In this document: positions 60,522 through 64,000 of the stretch, one piece after another
How the letters are laid out: each line of letters starts with the position of its first letter
How positions within the stretch are numbered: position 1 is the first letter of the stretch
Origin: Paenibacillus polysaccharolyticus
GTDB lineage: Bacteria; Bacillota; Bacilli; Paenibacillales; Paenibacillaceae
DNA length: 64,000 nt
Reading direction: 5' to 3'
Assembly: GCF_900102085.1 (NCBI RefSeq)
Contig: NZ_FMVM01000006.1
Coordinates: 135,258-199,257 of the forward strand
Program-made: the position numbers and the translations under genes
Notes under the pieces: model-generated
What the model was told of the DNA's origin: nothing
Databases searched by the model: none
What the model saw: the letters and a program-made list of their open reading frames with translations, nothing else

Positions 60522-60716
60522 CTAAATAAGTTGGACTAAAGATTTTACACGGCCCACTCCGATGACAGAATAACCTTCCAATCGCTGTTATCCCCAGATT
60601 TTTTTGGATTCCCTTTTCTAAAGGGGAAAATCCAGGGATAAAGGCGAACGCTCCGCTTTTTCAGGTTTTTTCTGTCCTCTCCGTTATTGTGTAAAAGAAT
60701 AGTTCAACTTATATAT
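60522..60716 (+). mobile_element. Full 195-bp MITE-like element (copy C)
   Basis: Left end CTAAATAAGTTGGACTAAAG, right end ATAGTTCAACTTATATAT; subterminal TTTTACAC and GTGTAAAAG inverted; ACTCCGATGACAGAATAACC, CAATCGCTGTTATCCCCAGA, central pairing GGATTCCCTTTT/AAAGGGGAAAATCC, AGGGATAAAGGCGAACGCTC, and TTCTGTCCTCTCCGTTA. No open frame. Twelve bases from the csoR operator, in the gap upstream of csoR. Confidence 0.8.
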
Positions 60717-60784
60717 TCTTTTATATTGAACGTTTTGTGTATGTAGTCATGGCACTCAGATTTATTTCGCTAGTGGGTTTACAA

Positions 60785-61270
60785 TTATAATGGAAACTCC
60801 ATTCTGCTGCTACGCACCCTTAACCCCATCTGTTCATAAAAAGCCTGTGCATGCGAGTTGAATGTAGAAACCGTTAATTCTAAGTGGTCTGCCTGAAGCT
60901 CTCTCCCCAGATCCAGCATGGTCTGCACTAATCGTTTGCCTGTTCCATGTCCTTGGTGACTTGAATCCACCACGAGTTCGTGGAGGTATAACATCCTGCG
61001 ATCCGCAAAAAGCGAATGATCCTGAATGATGCTCAGCTGTGCGCTACTGAAGCCGACAATTTTACCAGCCTCTACGTGTTCCGCTACATAGAGGTAACGA
61101 TCATCCTTCGCAAGCCAATCGGCATACTCCTTTTCCCCAAGCCTAGGGTGCAAAGGTTTGTAAATGTCCGGTCTTGCCTGTACATGTAACTCGTGTAATT
61201 GATCCAACAACGTAGATACACCAGGATAGTCAGCAAGCTGTGCATTTCGGATCTGTATGGTATTCTTCAT
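60785..61270 (-). CDS. GNAT N-acetyltransferase
   Basis: About 161 residues from ATG 61270, with GGAGGG seven bases upstream. Acetyl-CoA motif LHELVVDSSHQGHGTGKRLVQTMLDLG, then LELTVSTFNSHAQAFYEQMGLRVRSSRMEF. Substrate unknown; the family includes polyamine, aminoglycoside and protein acetyltransferases. Confidence 0.88.
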   Translation of the reverse strand: MKNTIQIRNAQLADYPGVSTLLDQLHELHVQARPDIYKPLHPRLGEKEYADWLAKDDRYLYVAEHVEAGKIVGFSSAQLSIIQDHSLFADRRMLYLHELVVDSSHQGHGTGKRLVQTMLDLGRELQADHLELTVSTFNSHAQAFYEQMGLRVRSSRMEFPL

Positions 61271-61322
61271 ATTTGTTCCCTCCACCTTTCCTTATTATGT
61301 ATTTATAATATTATACTAGGAC

Positions 61323-61350
61323 GAAAAAGCAGATACCCTAAGGTACCTGC
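61323..61350 (-). terminator. Terminator of the 62-residue protein gene
   Basis: GCAGATACC (61329-61337) / GGTACCTGC (61342-61350) with a four-base loop and one mismatch, then TTTTT on the minus strand. Confidence 0.8.
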
Positions 61351-61364
61351 TCTGTCGATTAATA

Positions 61365-61553
61365 CTATTTTTTGGAGGTTGTATTGATTTCTTCGTTATA
61401 AGCAACCGGTGATGGTTTAGCTGCCCAATCATCCGCCTGTGGCTCAATGTCCACGCCATTCAAGATCTTCTTTTTCTCCATCAAGGAGTCGCCATCTTCA
61501 TCCAGTTTATTGCGAAGTTTTGCTTCATCCTGAGGTTGATTGTTCTGTGTCAT
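61365..61553 (-). CDS. Small acidic hydrophilic protein, unknown
   Basis: 62 residues, mostly charged and disordered-looking (NNQPQDEAKLRNKLDEDGDS, VDIEPQADDWAAKPSPVAYN). AAAGGAGG lies nine bases before the ATG and a terminator follows 15 bp after the stop, which make it a real gene. No membrane segment or named family. Confidence 0.72.
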   Translation of the reverse strand: MTQNNQPQDEAKLRNKLDEDGDSLMEKKKILNGVDIEPQADDWAAKPSPVAYNEEINTTSKK

Positions 61554-61643
61554 CGTGTAAATCCTCCTTTTGCAATCTCATGTTGGATTCTGTTCCTGTA
61601 TATAATTACCCAATGATTTCAAAATCATTCTGAGCTACATCAG

Positions 61644-61697
61644 CTGAACAAAAGTTCTTACACACTGCACTCCGATGATAGAATAACTTTCCTCGAT
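61644..61697. repeat. End fragment of the interspersed element (G)
   Basis: CTGAACAAAAGTTCTTACAC and CACTCCGATGATAGAATAAC match the left end and subterminal part of the element at 60522 (GGACTAAAGATTTTACAC, CACTCCGATGACAGAATAAC); the rest is missing. Confidence 0.65.
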
Positions 61698-61699
61698 GT

Positions 61700-61746
61700 A
61701 AAAAAAGACGCTCCCCGGCCATATTCATGACCGTAGAAGGACGTCT
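61700..61746 (-). terminator. Terminator of the nucleoside operon
   Basis: AGACG (61706-61710) / CGTCT (61742-61746), with further GC-rich pairing CTCC/GGAC and CGG/CCG inside, then a T-run on the minus strand. Confidence 0.7.
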
Positions 61747-61789
61747 GACAAAATGTCCACTCTCAGTGGACGTTCACATTATGTTTAAG

Positions 61790-62605
61790 CTATCTTGTCG
61801 CCTGATCTTGGCGAGCAAGTGTAGCAAGTGCGCGTAGCGCTGCATTGATCTCGTGCTCCACAGCCTTAGCGACCGCATCGGTATGCGGATCATACTCGGC
61901 AGCAAGATCACTGTCTGCGAAGCCGTCAATCGCTACAATGGCTCCAGCCCGTGCACCACGCAAGGTGCTTACGATATAGAGTGCAGCGATCTCCATCTCG
62001 GCGGCAAGTGCTCCAGCCTGCTTGTATTTACGGTGTGGAATCTCCTCTACCCCTGTAAAGAATGCATCCAGTGTTACTGTGATTCCCACGCCAACTTTGG
62101 TAGCCCCCACACCTGTGAATGATGCTGCTCCAGCTTCTGTTCCTGCCTCACCACTCACAGCCTCACCTTCACCACTGCCTGTCTCACGTGCAGCAGCAAC
62201 CAATGCGCTGGTCACATCAATATCCGCCACCGCCGGGAAGCCATCTGGTACTAGCTGACGTGTCAGCCCATCGGAGCGTACAGCTGCAGTGCTCACAATA
62301 ACGCTACCTGCTGGATAATCGGCTGTATATGAGCCTGCTGTGCCTACACGAATCAGGGTTTTCACTCCTGCGCGAATCAATTCCTCGAAGCACACAGCTG
62401 CACCCGGTGAACCTACCCCATGACTAACCACGGCCATCTGAATGCCTTCATACTCACCTACAAATGTGCGATATTCGCGGCTGAACGCGAGCTCTCTGGC
62501 ATTCTCCAACTTTCGGGAAATTTTCTCCGCACGAGCCGGATCACCGCACACGATAGCATACGCTGGCATATCTTCCGAATGAATCTGCAAAATCGGCATC
62601 AACAT
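61790..62605 (-). CDS. Purine-nucleoside phosphorylase-like protein (PNP/UDP family) with low-complexity insertion
   Basis: 271 residues from ATG 62605, ten bases after AAGGAG and one base after the preceding stop. PNP_UDP_1 fold: YAIVCGDPARAEKISRKL with the phosphate site, VSHGVGSPGAA, RVGTAGSYTADYPAGSVIV, MEIAALYIVSTLRGARAGAIVAIDG. An insertion of about 30 residues rich in Gly, Ala, Glu and Ser (about 142-170; ETGSGEGEAVSGEAGTEAGA) splits the region that in relatives is a short turn before VGITVTLDAF. It would cleave purine or uridine nucleosides with phosphate; the insertion makes the exact class (DeoD or Udp-like) unsure. Confidence 0.88.
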   Translation of the reverse strand: MLMPILQIHSEDMPAYAIVCGDPARAEKISRKLENARELAFSREYRTFVGEYEGIQMAVVSHGVGSPGAAVCFEELIRAGVKTLIRVGTAGSYTADYPAGSVIVSTAAVRSDGLTRQLVPDGFPAVADIDVTSALVAAARETGSGEGEAVSGEAGTEAGAASFTGVGATKVGVGITVTLDAFFTGVEEIPHRKYKQAGALAAEMEIAALYIVSTLRGARAGAIVAIDGFADSDLAAEYDPHTDAVAKAVEHEINAALRALATLARQDQATR

Positions 62606-62606
62606 C

Positions 62607-63278
62607 TTAATCAAACTCCTTCTTCGTCCACTCATCCTCAGGAATCGGCAGATCCTCACCCGAGAAACGCTGTTCCTTGAACGGATCGGCAAAATGGTGG
62701 AAACCATTGCTTTCCCAGAAGCCGTTGCGATCCTCTGTCATAAACTCCAGCCCACGCACCCACTTTGCACTCTTCCAGAAATACAGCTGTGGCACAACCA
62801 GTCGCAGTGGGAATCCATGCTTCGGTGTGAGTGGCTCGCCGTTATATTTGAACGCAAGCAATACATCATCATGCATCAGTTCTTCGAGTGGCACATTGGT
62901 CTCATAATCATGGTCCGCATGAATCATGACGTACTTCGCTTCTGGTTTAACCCCCAGCAGCTTCATGAATTCTGAGAAGCGGATACCCTCCCACGGTGTA
63001 TCAAATTTAGACCAGCGGGTAACGCAGTGAATATCACTTACCATGTTCACCTGCGGCATCGCTTGAAGCTCAGCCAGAGAGAACACCTTCTCTTCTTCGA
63101 CTTCACCAAAAACCTTCAAATCCCAAGTGGAAAGGTCATACTCCGGCACTTCCCCTTCATGCAAAATCGGGAATTTCTCCGTCAGCACCTGACCTGGCGG
63201 CAACCGATCTCCGTAATCGGCGCCAGCTTTCGGTGGTGGTGTTTTGGTTTTTTTCAAACGCTCAGCTTTGTTATGCAC
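62607..63278 (-). CDS. Sulfite oxidase-like molybdopterin oxidoreductase (YuiH type)
   Basis: 223 residues with the SUOX fold: SDIHCVTRWSKFD with Cys85 as molybdenum ligand, WEGIRFSEFMKLLGVKPEAKYVMIHADHDYETNVPLEELMHDD and PLRLVVPQLYFWKSAKWVRGLEF. Cytoplasmic, no signal or haem domain. Starts with GTG at 63278, ten bases after AAAGGAGG. Physiological substrate unknown. It sits between a nucleoside permease and a nucleoside phosphorylase. Confidence 0.9.
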   Translation of the reverse strand: MHNKAERLKKTKTPPPKAGADYGDRLPPGQVLTEKFPILHEGEVPEYDLSTWDLKVFGEVEEEKVFSLAELQAMPQVNMVSDIHCVTRWSKFDTPWEGIRFSEFMKLLGVKPEAKYVMIHADHDYETNVPLEELMHDDVLLAFKYNGEPLTPKHGFPLRLVVPQLYFWKSAKWVRGLEFMTEDRNGFWESNGFHHFADPFKEQRFSGEDLPIPEDEWTKKEFD

Positions 63279-63303
63279 GTCCCTGATTCCTCCTTTGCTA
63301 CAA

Positions 63304-64000
63304 TTAACGTGAGCTTCCGCCTGCTTTCAATGCATCCTGCGCATACGTCCGGTCTTTGAAAAAGAACATCGCCACCAGTGTTACAATATACGGCAACATC
63401 ATGGTGAAATGGGTCGGCAGAGAGAAGCCTTGCAGACGAATACTGAGTGCTTCCATGAATCCAAAGAGTACACTAGATCCCATCACCCCAAGCGGGTTGG
63501 CTTGTCCCAGCATCGTAGCAACCAAAGCGATGAAGCCGCGACCTGCGGTCATGCCTTCGGTGAACATCGTCACCTGACCAAGGGACAGCTGCGCTCCAGC
63601 CAGTGCACACAGTACACCACACATCAGTAAAGCACCATACTGAATGCCGCGTACCTTGATGCCAATGCTCTGTGCTGCAATCGGGTTCTCGCCTACGGAA
63701 CGCAGACGGAAGCCGGATACACTTTTAAATAGATAGAACTGTAAAGCAATAACAATAATAATGCCTAGATATACGAGTGGGCTATGACCAGATAACACCG
63801 TGCCCACCCAAGGAATATCCTTAATCAGCGGAATGTCCAATTTCGGGAGGCCCACCATATTTTTATCATAGTATGCACCTTTTACGTCGAAGATTGCCCG
63901 CAGGGCAAAGGTCGTGAGTCCCGCCGCCAGAAAGTTCAACGATATACCGACGACGATGGCGTTAGCCTTGAGATTAATACTTATAAATGCAAAAAGCGCC
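63304..64000 (-). CDS. Nucleoside ABC transporter permease (NupQ/YufQ-like), N-terminus beyond the window
   Basis: At least 232 residues; the frame is open through 64000 (FAFISINLKANAIVVGISLN before the partial TTG frame). Seen: FLAAGLTTFALRAIFDVKG, RSVGENPIAAQSIGIKVRGIQYGALLMCG and GRGFIALVATMLGQANPLGVM, the branched-chain/BMP-type permease pattern of nucleoside importers. It lies 25 bp before the sulfite-oxidase-like gene on the same strand; the phosphorylase further along supports nucleoside import. Confidence 0.88.
   Translation of the reverse strand, partial: ALFAFISINLKANAIVVGISLNFLAAGLTTFALRAIFDVKGAYYDKNMVGLPKLDIPLIKDIPWVGTVLSGHSPLVYLGIIIVIALQFYLFKSVSGFRLRSVGENPIAAQSIGIKVRGIQYGALLMCGVLCALAGAQLSLGQVTMFTEGMTAGRGFIALVATMLGQANPLGVMGSSVLFGFMEALSIRLQGFSLPTHFTMMLPYIVTLVAMFFFKDRTYAQDALKAGGSSR

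Noticed and set aside
1..64000. CRISPR array, prophage, rRNA or tRNA genes
   Set aside because: No regularly spaced direct repeats with unique spacers, no phage structural genes, and no tRNA or rRNA sequence recognised.

Overview
The window looks like a chromosomal segment of a Paenibacillus or a close relative. The evidence is the moderate base composition with strong AAGGAGG-type ribosome binding sites, frequent GTG/TTG starts, an S-layer-homology secreted protein, Bacillus-type regulators (Rrf2, CsoR, PhoP-like boxes, T-box, tandem glycine riboswitch, THI box), a CcdC protein and NupQ-, PstSCAB- and ThiXYZ-type loci. The genus is an inference from protein style; no rRNA or tRNA gene was seen. 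Both edges cut genes: an AraC regulator on the left and a nucleoside ABC permease on the right.

Layout. 1-10.8 kb: AraC fragment, SLH protein, nitroreductase with an Rrf2 regulator, an MBL-fold hydrolase/TetR pair behind a clear operator-promoter, ccdC, an MDR oxidoreductase, a stand-alone methionine aminopeptidase, a tiny Ser/Lys/Tyr-rich protein, a Hanks-type kinase and a MerR-like coiled-coil protein. 11.3-24.6 kb: L-lactate dehydrogenase, a four-PAS hybrid kinase, a two-component system next to a BcrA/LanFEG-like ABC exporter, a neopullulanase-type GH13 enzyme, and L-serine dehydratase behind a tandem glycine riboswitch. 25-36.7 kb: pstSCAB with PhoP-like boxes, ArsB, a chemoreceptor, an EAL phosphodiesterase and a secreted 5'-nucleotidase with a LysM tail and its own PhoP-like box. 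37-45.4 kb: a PPOX protein, then a compact ten-gene leftward run from grpB to a Nudix hydrolase that includes the 5-oxoprolinase genes pxpBCA, and a BIG2 protein. 45.5-53 kb: an AT-rich two-gene nucleotidyltransferase island, a divergent T-box-controlled SerRS, small membrane proteins, and a THI-box thiamine-precursor uptake operon. 53-64 kb: TatD hydrolase, nitroreductase/TetR/YhgE-like transporter, csoR-copZ-copA copper module, acetyltransferase, and a nucleoside permease/sulfite-oxidase-like/purine nucleoside phosphorylase operon.

The most unusual signal is a family of interspersed intergenic elements that no gene explains. Two full copies are each 195 bp (50708-50902 and 60522-60716), with related terminal inverted repeats and a conserved palindromic core. 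Two 73-74 bp copies (24749-24821, 59979-60052) keep only the ends. Several diverged cores lie at 28.9-29.3 kb and 37.5-37.7 kb, with an end fragment at 61.6 kb. One full copy sits inside an older copy, which is direct evidence of mobility. The family looks like a MITE-type non-autonomous element, and no transposase for it is visible here.

Regulatory logic readable from sequence: phosphate starvation probably controls pst and the nucleotidase; glycine probably controls serine deamination; thiamine pyrophosphate controls precursor uptake; uncharged tRNA-Ser controls serS; copper controls csoR-copZ-copA; and two TetR regulators have palindromic operators next to their likely targets.
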